Assembly (NCBI GenBank): GCA_017477685.1
Contig: JAFUUT010000036.1
Location: 1 to 7,308, forward strand
From: a bacterium
GTDB taxonomy: Bacteria > Cyanobacteriota > Vampirovibrionia > Gastranaerophilales > Gastranaerophilaceae
Length of the DNA stretch: 7,308 nt
Direction: 5' to 3'
A model generated the notes under the pieces. It was not told where the DNA came from. It did not search any database and saw only the letters and a program-made list of their open reading frames with translations. Made by a program: the position numbers and the translations under genes. Shown one piece after another: positions 7,201 through 7,308 of the stretch; positions within the stretch are counted from its first letter, which is position 1; each line of letters begins with the position of its first letter.

Positions 7201-7308
7201 AAAATAGGTACTGTTGGTGTTCCGCTGCCATCAGTAACCGTTAAACTCTCTGAGCAGGGCGAAATTATGGTTAAAGGACCGAATGTTATGCAAGGATATT
7301 ACGGAAAG
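4273..7308 (+). CDS. LplT-PlsC-acyl-ACP synthetase triple fusion, cut by window end
   Basis: One open frame of 1012 codons runs without a stop to the last base. Residues 1 to about 420 form an MFS transporter of about 12 helices, with motif A DRFSRKK (71-77) and an LplT-like FYPAKMAVVPN (127-137). Residues about 430-600 form a PlsC-type acyltransferase: NHTGHLD with H446 and D451, FPEGKFTSDGSL (514-525) and IVPFAIRG. Residues about 620 onward form an AMP-forming synthetase: the P-loop YTSGTTGNPKG (785-795) and GYGLTETSP (958-966). The TGD motif and C-terminal catalytic Lys lie beyond the window; about 100-150 residues are missing if the length is typical. In E. coli, LplT moves lysophospholipids inward and Aas re-acylates them using acyl-ACP; here all steps are on one chain, probably at the inner membrane. 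GGAGAA (4261-4266) lies 6 nt before ATG 4273; ATG 4279 is the alternative start. Preference for acyl-ACP over acyl-CoA, and for lysoPE over other acceptors, is inferred. Confidence 0.9.
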   Translation, partial: MEMIKNLFNRNYVSLFLGQLSTHLGDAIVQVLLIMWIMNNFEKPGSMIAWVLFSFVFPSLIISPIAGILVDRFSRKKIMIMSALYRGLVLVAGLVMFLFGKTVLSSTSIPVIAVVLSILIGAGTAFFYPAKMAVVPNVVKPQLLKPANALISSSGSWALTFGAMVISVVLLHIGAKNLYISACVMYVIAALFLLMINASNDVAIKTEENGFNMITDLKNTMSFLKQHRKALNMIWLSVVLSLISATFYNAMNAIATDTYNVSVQDLARLKCMLGCGSFYGLGVMFLLGRRLKTNKTLVGAFIGLFICLITASLCTTFGKARIWLGGIGLFAAMLNITIDTILQKVSPNFIRGKIFAFSSVLETFVTLIGTGLVSVLIGVIHPLAIVNVIAVLCAVMAATLLALNKEFRYFVLRITLGQIFKMLFKYKVEGIENIPAKGKIILAGNHTGHLDPLILQMATKRKPWFVTGPAAFKVPIIKHMLKWFNVVPLNFGDGLSAIENAVYKLKAGDPVVIFPEGKFTSDGSLCKFHRGVTIMAKEADCPIVPFAIRGGFEAWGKIRKNPKLFTTIIVQFGQPITDISKDEKTLTKELQAKVEYMKASLERRAFYNIKDTHYTNFLDIMKQYSDEYGQTKAVSLKTSEGYEEISYLDLKIKAKTLGNYVMENADVQRGDRIAILCESRPEFAIGMFGSIQTGAITVPLDVKLTVPEHTHILNDCNPKILLTSSHYLEHALELKNTVPSIQNIFVLDDEEREHPEIMSVSSMTADLNYSFKRARSMDETALIVYTSGTTGNPKGVMISFGNIYSQMKDFEKILKLSKDNTLLSILPLNHLLELNVGFFGMLFMGAKVVYIKSLNPKELTGAMKEKQVTNMIVVPLVAKMLKNSIDKQIKKLPPFQKRVFDFMYAAAKYLPLKVRRIMFKSIIDGFGGKFECFVVGGAPLETDVAEFFARIGIPAFEGYGLTETSPVISTNEYKHHKIGTVGVPLPSVTVKLSEQGEIMVKGPNVMQGYYGK

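Overview
The window is AT-rich bacterial DNA with four protein genes, one of them cut by the right edge. No rRNA, tRNA, CRISPR array, transposase or integrase is visible. The gene set points to a bacterium with an inner membrane, a periplasm or cell surface, and peptidoglycan: a CstA-family carrier, a secreted Cys-containing protein, a membrane-anchored LysM protein and a phospholipid-repair fusion. A gut-associated low-GC diderm such as Gastranaerophilales (Vampirovibrionia), or an uncultured gut alphaproteobacterium, is my best guess, but the window holds no lineage marker and this is weak inference.

Layout. (1) 5-1432, minus strand: a short-form CstA carrier (pyruvate/peptide uptake family). 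It has no Shine-Dalgarno (SD) sequence, and a sigma70-like -10 box is placed so that the mRNA could begin at the ATG itself. (2) 1433-2032: a 600-bp gene-free stretch between divergent genes, mostly filled by a structured, more GC-rich repeat-like block (about 1543-1947). The block is bounded by two palindromes of related sequence and contains a 129-bp nested foldback. (3) 2033-2791, plus: an exported protein of unknown function with seven cysteines in the mature part, driven by an extended -10 promoter. (4) 2792-3037: an intergenic region with two hairpins that share the same closing stem, so that alternative pairings are possible. (5) 3038-4150, plus: a single-pass membrane protein with a Lys-rich linker and a C-terminal LysM-like domain, followed by a strong intrinsic terminator (4154-4188). 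(6) 4273 to the window end, plus: a very long ORF fusing an LplT-like MFS transporter, a PlsC-type acyltransferase and an AMP-forming acyl-ACP/CoA synthetase. It has its own promoter and an 8-codon mini-ORF overlapping its start.

How the genes relate. They do not look like one operon: the first gene is on the opposite strand, a terminator separates the third from the fourth, and each plus-strand gene has its own SD. The last ORF joins in one chain the steps that E. coli splits between LplT (lysophospholipid import) and Aas (re-acylation with an acyl group activated by the synthetase domain). Together with the LysM protein it gives the right half an envelope-maintenance theme; the left half is a nutrient carrier plus a repeat block. 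I see no defence or mobile system. The observations most worth checking are the triple fusion, the mini-ORF/start overlap, the possible leaderless cstA transcript, the repeat block and the alternative hairpins.
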